From Rhipicephalus microplus (taxonomy: Eukaryota; Arthropoda; Arachnida; Ixodida; Ixodidae): a stretch of DNA of 64,000 nt. Positions 22,401-34,400 of the stretch are shown here, in pieces. The notes below the pieces were generated by a model. The model did no database searches and was not told the DNA's origin. It saw only the letters and a list, made by a program, of their open reading frames with translations. A program made the position numbers and the translations under genes. Location: the NCBI RefSeq assembly GCF_043290135.1, contig NC_134700.1, positions 161,044,053 to 161,108,052 of the forward strand, written 5' to 3'. The number at the start of each line of letters is the position of its first letter. The first letter of the stretch is position 1.

Positions 22401-25400
22401 GAACAATGTTGCATTTATGAATGAGATTAGATAACTCAGGGAAGAAAATGATTTTCTGAAAAACGGAGGGGTTACATGCAACGAGGAAACCTCACAAGTT
22501 AAAATGGAGGAAAAAGGCGCAGCAATGGACGAAGAGGTAGCAGCCCTCACCCCTGTTAAACGTAAACCAGAGAACGCTCCGATTAAAAGCGTGGTAAATA
22601 AACCAAAAGCAGTGGTGACGCCACAAGAAAGACGGGAGGAATTCGCAAACACCATGGAAGCCAAAATGAAACAAATTGAAAGAAAATTGCAAACTAAGCT
22701 CGAACAACAAGAAGTTAGATTTGAGGCAAACATAGAGGCCAAAATCGAGGAGCTAGGCAAGATGATATTGCAGAAAGTGCAGCAAATGGTGGCTGATTTC
22801 GACGCCAAGCTAGTAATATGGGGATCGCAGTCAAGTGGTGGGGGCCCGATTAAGACGTCTTTCAAACCGTACGCTAGGACCTCGGTGCTGTTACGACCGG
22901 CCCTAGGGAACCGGGCAGGACGAGTTTGGGGGAGAACCGGTTCTTGACCGACGGTGGCGTCCACCCCCACCTCCCCATTCGGGCTCCTCCTCTCGCTGGG
23001 AGAGCTCCGGGGTCTGCTGTGCGTTCGTGACCATGTTTGGTAACATTTTGGGGCGCCGGGACCATATATGGACATCGTGTTGGGTTGTACCACTCCCTGT
23101 GTTGTGAGAGGTGTTTCCCCCTCCCTCGTGGCCGAGGTGCCAGGGACACCGTATTGGCTGACGATGCGGACAAGGCGCCCAGTGTCAACAACGTGGCGCT
23201 ATAAAATGCCGAAGACGTTTTGTATCACACTCACTCTTCTCTCTTTGGGTCAGTTGACCACTTCTCCACATGTAAATAAATCTCTGTTGTTCACTCGGGC
23301 GCTTCTTCTCGCTGAATTGTTGGACGATGGATCCTGCGACGGGGCCAGCTACCGAAAACGAGACCGGCAGGACCCGGAGTCCCAACAACGGATGGCAGCG
23401 GCGGGATGCTGATAACCCCGAAAGCGACCACTGGACGGAGTGAGCCCAAAGTTCAACAACGGGACGACAGAAGAAGGATGACACGAGCTCATCGACTTCC
23501 AAAGGGAATCGAACGGCACTTCTGAGAGGCACGACGCCGGAGACATGACTGCGAACTGGGTGAGTGCCGGCTTTCTCTGTTAAATTTTACCAGGCATTTA
23601 CTCTATTAAAGCTGGTAGAGAGGGGCTGTCTTGGTCATTGGGTTAACAGGTAACTTGCGTCAGGCAGAAATTGTGTGATAGCTTGGTTAAGCTCTTTCTG
23701 TCAGTGGCGTCAAGGTTAACAGTGGCAGGGAAGGATTCCGTATAAGAGCTTTTTGAAGCTTGATTTGTAGACTAAGTTAACGGAAAACTTGAAGCAAGGC
23801 AGGAACTTAGAGCTGTCGTTGCCGTCAAGGTTAATTAGTTGCAGGACAGGAATCTTTGTGGAACAGAGACAGCGGTACTGGAGGCAGCCATGAATCTGAA
23901 ATCCCTGCGAAAGTCCATGTTGTTGCTACTTGCAAGGGAGTTGAATCTGGAGGTGTCGGACTCTCAAAGAAAGCCAGAGCTGATAGAGGCGATTCTCGCA
24001 TGGGGGCGGAGGATGACGAGCTGTCAGAATGTGTCGAGGAGATTCAGGAGAGGCAAGTGGCAGAGGCCGAAAGAAAGGCGGCGGAGGCCGAAAGGAAAGC
24101 GGCAGAAGCCGAGGCAGATAAGATGCGAAAGCACGAGCTTGAAATGAAGCGCCTCGAGCTAGAGATTAGCCATAATAGTAGAGCAGGAGGCAGCGAGGCA
24201 TCCGGTACCGCAGAGCGGGTCAGGTTCAAAATGACGGACCTAATGAGATCGTACAAGCTAGGGGAGGACATTGGGCTGTTTCTCGTCAACTTTGAGAGAA
24301 CTTGTGAAAGGCAAGGTTTCAGCCAGGATACGTGGCCTCAACGCTTGTTGTCCCTACTTCCGGGGGAGGCCTCAGAAGTAATCGCGCGCCTCACGAAAGA
24401 GGAGGCTGACGAGTACAGTGAGGTAAAGTCGAGCCTTCTCAAGAAATACAGGTTGTCAGCGGAAGGTTTCAGACAAAAATTTCGCAACGCCGTAAAAGAG
24501 AACAATGATTCATACCCGGAGTTTGCTTACAAGTTAATGGCCAACATGGGGGAGTGGCTCAAAGAGGCAAAGGCGTATGGGAATCATGACAAGGTGCTCG
24601 AGTGTATTGGTCTGGAACAAATCTATCAAAGGTTACCAGAAAAGGTGAGGTTCTGGGTGCAGGATAGACCAGACGTGAACACCATAACGAAAGCCGCAGA
24701 GCTCGCTGAAGAATTCGTTACGCGCCGCGCCCTCGGGGCAAACAGCGAGCTAAAAGGGAAAAATTCCTACGACCGAATAAGGCGCCGTTTAGAAAACAAC
24801 CGACAAGTCTCGCACAAAAGGGTGAGGAAAACAATTCATCTAACCATGGGGCGTCGGCAGAGGCAAGCAAAAGGAAATTTGAGGCGAGAAAACCGGCTGC
24901 TTGTTTCAATTGCCACGAAACAGGGCACTTCGCGAAAGACTGCCCGAAAGAAAAGGTGGCCTTTTTATCTATAAATGAAGCCGACGAGAACATGAAGTTG
25001 TTAGAGCCCTATATGTACGACCTTACCGTGAACGGCAAGCAGTGTCGGGTTCTTAGAGACTCCGCAGCCACTATGGACGTAGTTCATCCGTCCTTTGTTC
25101 AGTCCGGACAGTATTCAGGAGACTGTGCCTGGATTAGACAAGCCGTAGAAGCAAACAGTCAGTGCCTTCCCGTAGCTAAAGTTGTCCTTAAAGGCGCATT
25201 TGGTACGTTGGAAACGGAAGCCGCGGTATCGCCATATCTACCCCCTCAGTATCCTTACTTATTTTCAAATAAGTCAGATCAAATGCTGAAGGAGAAAGGT
25301 CTAACGTTGGGAGAAGGCATAGTGCAGGCACTGACTAGATCGAAGGCACGTGCGCTGGCTGCGAGAGCAACATTCACTGAGGCAAAGAAGCCTCAAATCG

Positions 25401-28400
25401 ACAACGGGCCTGGTTGCGAGTTGGACACCACGGTAACAAATCGACTTGTGCGAGAACAGGCTGCAGAAGCCGTAGTCGCGGAGGCAACCATTCCTAAAGG
25501 CGACGTTGAACCTCCTCCCGAATTGGAAGGGGTCAATTACGCCTCGTTGACCGAGCAAATAGAAAATGCCATTGCTCCCAAGCCGATTCCTGGTAGTACA
25601 GAGGATAGCACAGAGGGTGACACATTCCAGGTGCTAGGAAATACAAAAGAGTTGTGTGTCATGCCAACTTCGGATAATTTCAGTCGGCTGCTGCAGGTGA
25701 GCCCCGCTTCATTAATAACCGAACAAAAGGGAGACCCGACGCTTAAGCAATTCCAGGACAGTTCGAAAGAGGGAATCGCCAAACGAAATGTGAGATTCCA
25801 AGAGAGGAGCGGCATACTCTATCGAAAATATCTAGATAGGCGAGGAGTAGAATTTGACCAGGTAGTCGTACCTCAGGCGTATCGTCAGGATTTGCTTAGT
25901 TTGGTGCATGGAGAATCATGGTCAGGCCACTTAGGCGTAAAGACGACGAAAAATCGTCTTTTACAGGAATACTACTGGCCTGGATGCTTTAAAGATGTAG
26001 AGAGGTTTGTAAAATCTTGCGATGTGTGTCAGCGAGTGGGTAAGCCGGGAGATAAGGCGAAATTTCCAATGAAGCTGGTACCCGTAATCACGGAGCCCTT
26101 TCGTCGGTTGGTAATTGACACAGTAGGTCCTTTGCCCAAGACAACTTCAGGCTACCGTCACATCCTGACCTTAATCTGCCCAGCTACTAAATTTCCAGAG
26201 GCGGTCCCGCTAAAAGAGCTAAGTTCCGTGGAAGTAGTGAACGCACTTCTGTCCGTGTTTGCCCGGGTAGGCTTTCCTGCAGAGATACAATCAGACCAGG
26301 GCACCATTTTCACGAGTGCCTTAACGACAACCTTTCTAGAGCGGTGTGGCGTGAAATTATTGCATAGTTCAGTCTGCCATCCGCAGTCGAACTCGATAGA
26401 AAAGCTTCACTCCGTGATGAAGCGAGTGTTAAGAGCCTTATGTTTTGAACGAAAAACTGACTGGGAAATGTGCTTACCTGCAACGATGTTTGCACTAAGA
26501 ACTGCACCACATGAGACAACAGGGTTTACGCCAGCGGAACTTGTTTACGGCCGCAGACTGCGGTCTCCTCTTCGTATGCTGAGAGAGTCGTGGGAAGGTC
26601 AGGGTGATGATCCTGTAGTAGTGGAATATGTCCTCACCTTATTGGATCGTCTAACAAAAGCCCAAGAACTGACCGAGAGGGCGATGACCAAGGCACAGCA
26701 GAAGGCTAAGCTTTACTACGATCGGACAGCTAAAGCGCGACACTTTGCTGTAGGAGACAGGGTCATGTTGTTGAGGCCCTCCCAAAGGAATAAGCTTGAA
26801 GTGCAATGGGTCGGCCCGGCTGAGATTACTCGAAAATTGTCTGACACCAACTATGTGGTAAAATTACCAGGAAGTCGTAAGGTACACCAGGTGTATCATA
26901 GCAACTTACTCAAACCCTATAAAGAGAGGGAAGCCATCGTGAACATGACTTTAAATGTTCCGGAAGAGGTTCCGGCAGAAATTCCTGAATTAGCTCCCGA
27001 ATCGGACGAAGTCCCGATCGAGAAAAGAGTTGAGGATTTAGTATCAAAGTCACAGCTGACAATGAAGCAGAAGCAGGAATTGCGTGGTCTTTTGACCGAG
27101 TTTCAGGACAGATTTGTAAGCGAGCCAGGCCGGACATCCGTCCTCACTCATGACATAGAGCTTACCTCGTCGGAACCGGTAAGATCTAAGACGTATCGGG
27201 TGTCACCTCGCCGGCTTGAGCTAATAAAAGCAGAGGTTAACAGGATGCTGGAATTGGGCGTGATTGAGCCGTGTGAAAGTGATTACACTTCCCCGTTAAT
27301 TCTTGTGGAGGTACCCGGCAAAGATCCGCGTCCTTGCGTAGACTATCGTAAGTTAAACCTCATCACCAAGGATCAGACATACCCAATTCCCCACATTGAG
27401 GAAAGCGTCGAGAGGGTAAGCAGCGCGGAATTTATCTCAACGCTAGACCTAGTGAGAGGTTACTGGCAGGTGCCGCTCACCGAGAGGGCGAGCCGGTATG
27501 CTGCATTTATTTCACCATTGGGGACATTCCGCCCAAAAGTGTTGAGTTTCGGCCTAAAGAACGCGCCTTACTGTTTTTCAAACTTAATGGATAAGGTTTT
27601 GCGGGGTCAAGAGGACTTCGCATTGCCTTACTTGGACGACGTCGCCGTATTTTCCTCGTCCTGGCCAGAACACTTGGCGCATTTGAGAGCAGTACTGACA
27701 CGCCTACGCGAAGCAGGTTTAACGGTAAAGGCGCCCAAGTGTCAGCTAGCACAAGCAGAGGTACTCTATCTCGGGCATGTTATCGGTCGAGGGCATCGCC
27801 GTCCCTCTGAAATGAAAGTGGCAGCTATTCGAGACTTTCCCCAGCCCCGAACGAAAACCGATATTCGGGCTTTTCTTGGAATAGCTGGTTACTATCGTAA
27901 GTACATCCCTAGATATTCCGACATTGCCAGCACTCTTACTGACGCGTTGCGCAAGACCGAGCCCCAAATGGTCGACTGGGATGAGGAGAAAGAAAAGGCT
28001 TTCCGCGTTTTGAAAGCGGCCTTGTCGCGCCAACCTTTGCTTAGTTCACCGGACTACTCGAGGCCTTTCATAGTCCAATGCGACGCTAGTGATAGAGGCA
28101 TGGGGGCAGTTCTTAGTCAAAGGGATGAGGGGGATCAAGAGCATCCCGTCCTCTATGTTAGCCGGAAACTCACCCTTCGCGAGCAGGTTTACAGCGCTAG
28201 CGAAAAGGAATGTGCGTGCTTGGTTTGGGCAGTCCAGAAACTGGCTTGTTATATTGCCGGAAGCAAGTTCATTGTGGAAGTGGACCACTGTCCTCTCACC
28301 TGGCTACAGACCATGTCCTCTAAGAACGGCCGCCTGCTGCGTTGGAGCCTCGTTTTGCAACAATATACGTTTGAAATACACTACAAAAAGGGTGTACTCC

Positions 28401-31400
28401 ATGGCAACGCTGATGGCTTAAGTCGATGCCCCTGACGCGAGAGGATGTCTCGAGAACTCTGGCATTTTTTTTTCCTGACCTAGACAAGAGCTAGTGATTG
28501 TTTTTTTTACTCTTTTAGGTGTACTTGTTTGAAAACGTTGAAGACACGGCTATCCAGGGTTTCGGGTTCGGTGTGCTTCCAGTGTTGTTGTTTTGTGTCA
28601 CCTTAAAGTGTGAGTAACATTTTGAATAAAATGTGTATTTCCTTTAATATCAGTTAAAGGGGAAAATTGCCTGGTGGAGTTTGGCGGAATTGTCCGGCGC
28701 TCACCGACTGAGTAGTTGTGTTTTCATGTGCGTATGTGATGTCTGTTGAGCCCACAATGAAGCAGGTGTTGCCCTCTACTTCATCAAAGACGGTCGTCAC
28801 CAAACCGACTGCCGGCGCTGATCTCTCCGGACAGTGGCTGCAAACCTCAGCCCATCGAGATCTTCACCCCCCCGCGCGAGAGACTGTTACGACCGGCCCT
28901 GGGGAACCGGGCAGGACGAGTTTGGGGGAGAACCGGTTCTTGACCGACGGTGGCGTCCACCCCCACCTCCCCATTCGGGCTCCTCCTCTCGCTGGGAGAG
29001 CTCCGGGGTCTGCTGTGCGTTCGTGACCATGTTTGGTAACATTTTGGGGCGCCGGGACCATATATGGACATCGTGTTGGATTGTGCCACTCCCTGTGTTG
29101 TGAGAGGTGTTTCCCCCTCCCTCGTGGCCGAGGTGCCAGGGACACCGTATTGGCTGACGATGCGGACAAGGCGCCCAGTGTCAACAACGTGGCGCTATAA
29201 AATGCCGAAGACGTTTTGTATCACACTCACTCTTCTCTCTTTGGGTCAGTTGACCACTTCTCCACATGTAAATAAATCTCTGTTGTTCGTTCGGGCGCTT
29301 CTTCTCGCTGAATTGTTGGACGATGGATCCTGCGACGGGGCCAGCTACCGAAAACGAGACCGGCAGGACCCGGAGTCCCAACAGTGCCCACCGAGGGATT
29401 ATAGAGCCTGTAATGCCGCCATGGACAGACAAAATAGCTACACGATTTGGCAATGGAATTGTCAAGGATATAATCGAAAATGATACATTTTGCAACCAAA
29501 TCTTAAAGACGCCAGCACTCCGTATGTTATAATGGTGCAAGAAACGCACGGGCTGGCCAAATTGTCGGGATATAAGTCATTCGGCAGTGCTGATGGGGAG
29601 ACAAAGGTATTAGCAACGTTGGTTAAGCGAAATCACGCGGTGGTGCAACATGACACAGAAATTAAGGCAATAAATCACATTCTCCTCGAACTCATACCCA
29701 CGCGAAAAACAGAGGACAATCTTTTTGTATTGAATATTTACAGCAGTCCTAAATGCAGAAAGCACTAATTTCGCAGGCTGTTTCGAAAAACCCTCGCTAT
29801 AACGGGCAACCGGGCGCTAGTGATTGGAAGAGATTTCAACGTCCCACACAGTGCATGAGGATACAGGATCGAAACCCAGAAAGGCAGGAACTTGTGGTTG
29901 GACGCACAGGAGGAGGGCCTGACGCTCGTGACCGATCCATCCATTCCTACAAGAACAGGTACAAGCGTTTGCGCGGACACCACGCCAGATTTGACGTTCA
30001 CCAAAAATATACTGGATACGCAATGGACCATTACGCAACATGACTTGGGAAGCGATCATTTTATACTTGAAATAACGGTGAGGGCAGGGCCACGGAAGGC
30101 AAAAGGCAGACAACTTAAACTTGTCGATTGGGACAAGTTCCGGAACATCAGAGAGGAGCCCGACGAAATGATACAGAGTATTGAGGAATGGACCGAAAAG
30201 TTAAAACGAGACGTGGAGGCCGCTACGCAAACGGTGCCACTGGAGGCGCAACTAGAGTATGTAGACAATAAGCTTCTCCACATGTGGGAAGCTAAGGAAG
30301 GTTTACAACGGAGGTGGAAAAACCAAAGGCACAACCGGACACTTCGTAGAAGGATAGCTAAATTGAACAGGGATATAGAGCAATACGCCCAGCAGCTGTG
30401 CAGACAACAGTGGGAGGAGAAGTGCAATGGCATGGACAACCAGATAGGAATGGCGAAAATGTGGACCATCCTTAGACATTTGTTGAACCCGGACAGAAAA
30501 AAGTTGGCAGAAAGGCACAATATTAATCGGTTAATACAAAGATATCAAGGTACAGAGCAGGATTTCCTGAATGAAATCAAGAAAAATATCTCAAGCGCTT
30601 CCCGTTACACACCCTGATTACACAGGGCTGGCAAATGATGATTTACGCAACGAGATCGGGGAAGCAGAAGTGAGGGCCGTCTTGCAAAAACTCAATACTA
30701 GAGCAGCACCTGGACCAGATGGCATAACTAACAAAACGCTACGCAATTTGGATGACGAGCCCATAACTAAGGTAACTGAATTCATTAACAAATCATGGAA
30801 GGCAGGACAGATTCCGCAACTATAGAAGACGGCAAAAATCGTGTTAATACCCAAGCCAGGCAAGCGAGTGCAGATTGCGGACTTGAGACCCATATCTCTC
30901 ACATCTTGCGTGGGGAAACTCATGGAGCACGTGATTCTGGAGAGGATAACTACCTATCTCGAGGACCGGGATGCGCTTCCACCCACAATGATAGGGTTCA
31001 GGAGGAACCTCTCAATGCAAGACGCAATGCTACAGTTAAAACATCAGATTATAGATAATCCGGGAACAGCGACAAAGGCCATTCTAGGGTTAGACCTCAA
31101 GAAGGCCTTTGATAATGTAACCCATGCAACGGTGCTAAAAAGGGTAAACGATCTAGATCTGGGACAACGGACGTACAATTACGTGCGTAATTTCCTGACG
31201 GGAAGGAAGGCAAAGATTATGATAGGGGACCTAGTTTCGGAGGAAATTGATATGGCCAGTGCACGTACGCCGCAAGGCTCGGTATTATCACCTATGTTAT
31301 TCAATCTGGCTCTAATTGGACTGCCAACCAAACTCCAAGCAATCGAAGGACTGAATCATACTATCATACGATACTATCATACATACTATCATACGACTGA

Positions 31401-34400
31401 ATCACACGAGATCACCCTATGGGTGAGAAGTGGTAGTGATGGCGAAATAGAAGAAACGCTTCAAACAGCAGTCGAAACGGTCGAGCGGTATCTGGAAGGT
31501 ACTGGGCTAGCCTGCTCTGCGGAAAAATCGGAGCTGTTGCTGTACAGACCTACTCATAGAGGTCGCAAACCAGGCAACTACCTGCAAGATCTCGCTCATA
31601 GAGAAGAAATACAGTTGAGAACAGCCGATGGAAGAACCATACCCATAGTCGACAGGATCAGGGTACTGGGTCTGCTCATCGAAGCCAAGGGCAACAATGG
31701 AGAAATCCTCCGGAGACTGGATGCAACTGTAGCCCAAATAATGAGACTCGTAAAAAGGATAGCAACTAAGCACAGTGGCATGAGGGAGGAAAACACGATA
31801 AGGTCGATACAGGCATTCGTGATAAGCAGAATAGTATACGTAGCGCCATACTTAAAATGGCAAGTCGCAGGAAAGATCAAGCTAGACTGCCTCATTCGAA
31901 AAATATTCAAACTAGCTATAAGGCTACCGATTAGCACAAGCACCGACAAACTGTTACAGCTAGGCCTGCACAATACAATAGATGAGCTTATTGAGGCGCA
32001 GCATTCGGCGCAATATGAACGTCTCTCTAAGACATGAGCAGGAAGACATATTCTAGAGCGACTAGGCATAACGCATCACACACAACACGGCGATAAGGTG
32101 GACATTCCAAAAGAGACCATGGAAACAATGATGATACCACCCTTGCCAAAAAACATGCACCCCGAACACAATAAAGCCAGACGAGAGACAAGAGCAAAAC
32201 AAATACAAAAAAAGTTCGGTAATGACAAGGACGCAGTTTTCGTAGACGCTGCTCGATACAAGCGCAAACGGGGGTTTACCGCAGCCGTAATCGATAGCAA
32301 CAAACGCTGTACGACATGCGCAACCATACGGACCACAAGTACCGAGACAGCGGAAGAGGTAGCCATAGCGCTCGCTGTAGCCCAGACAAACGCAACCGTG
32401 ATAGTCAGTGACTCTCAAACGGCAGTGAGAAACTTTGTCAACAGCCGCATCTCCCCGGCGGCACTACGTATTCTCAAAGGAGGGTGCCGAACAAGCCCCA
32501 GAAATACATATATTATATGGACACCTGCTCATGACATCGCGGGGGACAGCAACAACGGGGCTGTACATGACGCAGCTCGAGGGCTCACCGACCGAGCTGC
32601 CCTCTCAAGTGCCGCCCCAGCCTCCTCCGGTGATTACGGCATGGCAGACGAGTGGGAGTGGGAAGACAGAATGACCAGATACAATGAAATTACAAAACAT
32701 AGATTACAGAGGGGCATATTCCCGCCCCCTCACCCAAAATTAACAAAAAGACAGTCTGTCAAATGGCGGTAGTTACAAACTAGGACATATCCAAATCTTG
32801 CACTATCGCACATTATATATCCTGATTTATACAAAACGGACAGGTGCAAGCGTTGTGACTCCAGAGCCACTCTGGAGCATATGTTATGGGAATGTAGAGG
32901 GATTAGTACTCATAACAAGTACGCGGCCTCTGCTGACAGCCTTCGCGCGCGCTGGGAAGCCGCAATGCTCAGTTCCGTCCTCTAAGACCAAACGTGGGCC
33001 GTCCAGCGGGACGAGGAAGCCGCCAGGATTCAAGGACTCCTGGCCGTAACCTAGGCGGGGCCAATCACCCACCCCATCTACTCGCCGGACTCTGAATAAA
33101 GTTCTTTCCTCCTCCTATACCTCGTCAGGCAGAACAGAATGCCTCTGAGAGTGCACTGTTCGCACACAAGTGCATTTATACAGTGCTAATGATTTCTTAG
33201 AACTTCATTTATGCAAGCCAGCACACTGAGATGCGGGGCATGCTTTCAGAACACTGACAGATTGTCACTGCACTGCCATCAAGCTATTTTGCATTAACAA
33301 TTATCTTCAAAACCAGACTATTTGCAACCATTACACATTACTATATCCCTAATCACAAGACTATTTGCACCATTACTCATTACTAAATTCCTAATTTCGG
33401 TAACTTGCATGTTAAATGAAGCCCGTTGCCTGCATCTCGTGGAGAGAAAAACCAGAAAAAGAAAAGATGTATGCCTACCTCAAATTCATCGAAAGTGGTT
33501 CTATGATGGTAGTACGCATGAGAAAATATCCGGTACACTCTTCGGCACACAGAACCTAGCTTCGCTACCGAGGATTCCTTGATGCTAACTCTGCAAAAAA
33601 CAAAGTAACAATACCGCATGACAAATTGTGGGCAGCAGTCTCTCACAAGTTTGTGTCTTTCAATGGAACATGCACATGTAAGCCCAAACACACAGCCAAA
33701 CAATTCAAAAGCACTTCAAAACACCTTTTCCTTGAAACCTAGTGACACACTATATATAGAGCGATCCCTTTAAAAAAAAAAAATACAGCACCGTTTCTCT
33801 AACTTTCTGGCTTTGAAGAACCGTGAAAGCTTTCACAGAATGGAGCGAAACATACTTCACATAGCCCTCCACCACTCCCTCAGTTTATAGCTAAACTGTT
33901 AAGTGATATGTTTGTGCCAAGAAAGATAAACATTGCATGCGCCATTCTTACAATAAAATACAACAGGAGTAAGAACTCTGAGATGTAATTCGCAGGACAA
34001 CCAGACAGGGCAGAAAAAAATAAAAAGCAGAGACCTTCGAACTTCGCAAGAGTGATTAAGGGACAAGCCAAAGAGCATCACAGATGCATTACCCCATTGA
34101 AGTAACCATTTGTCCTTCAGGTTCACATCAGCATTGTCTATTAGTAACGTAACATTTTCTTATGATGTTGAAAAAGTGTTTCAGCCCCCCTCTGCCGAAA
34201 ATTAAACAAGATACACAGGACATACTGTAAAATTTTATTATAGCAAACCTCAGATGAATATTATTTTTTTCAGATTAAAAATTTTTTTCGAAAATTCCCC
34301 TCCAAATTTCCATTGGATTAGTGCAAAATTATTTTACTATGAATGTCAAAAAGCCAAATTTTTCACAATAACACATGGAAGTTTACTGCCCTTATATCTC

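Larger units (their letters stand above)
22889..29383 (+). mobile_element. Ty3/gypsy-type LTR retrotransposon with integrase before RT (Gmr1-like order)
   Basis: A complete 6495-bp element: 499-bp LTRs at both ends (TG...CA), a primer-binding site, gag with a CCHC knuckle, one pol ORF and no env. The pol order is protease, integrase, RT, RNase H. The LTRs differ at 5 of 499 positions by eye, all transitions, so the insertion is young. Gag has two frame breaks while pol is open for 1159 codons. Integrase-first order in a Ty3-type element is known from the Gmr1-like group; assignment here is by layout and motifs only. Confidence 0.9.
20730..33114 (+). mobile_element. full-length LINE (RNase H-bearing, I/ingi-like), split by an LTR element
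   Basis: The insertion is bounded by a perfect 15-bp duplication. Removing the LTR element (22889-29383 plus its 4-bp duplication) leaves about 5886 bp. The order is a 5' UTR of about 300 bp, ORF1 with zinc knuckles, then ORF2 with apurinic-type endonuclease, RT, RNase H and a C-terminal C2HC motif. An AATAAA-containing tail ends in repeated 'tcc'. RNase H in ORF2 points to the I group of clades; exact clade was not determined. Both ORFs carry stops and frameshifts, so the copy is dead. It sits in the sense opposite to MOB4. Confidence 0.88.

Noticed and set aside
22353..23191. Long - strand ORFs across the 5' LTR
   Set aside because: They are antisense shadows of LINE ORF1 and the LTR; the same ORF recurs in the 3' LTR.
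28436..28884. Envelope gene after pol
   Set aside because: No ORF of adequate length, signal peptide or membrane segment; the element has no env.
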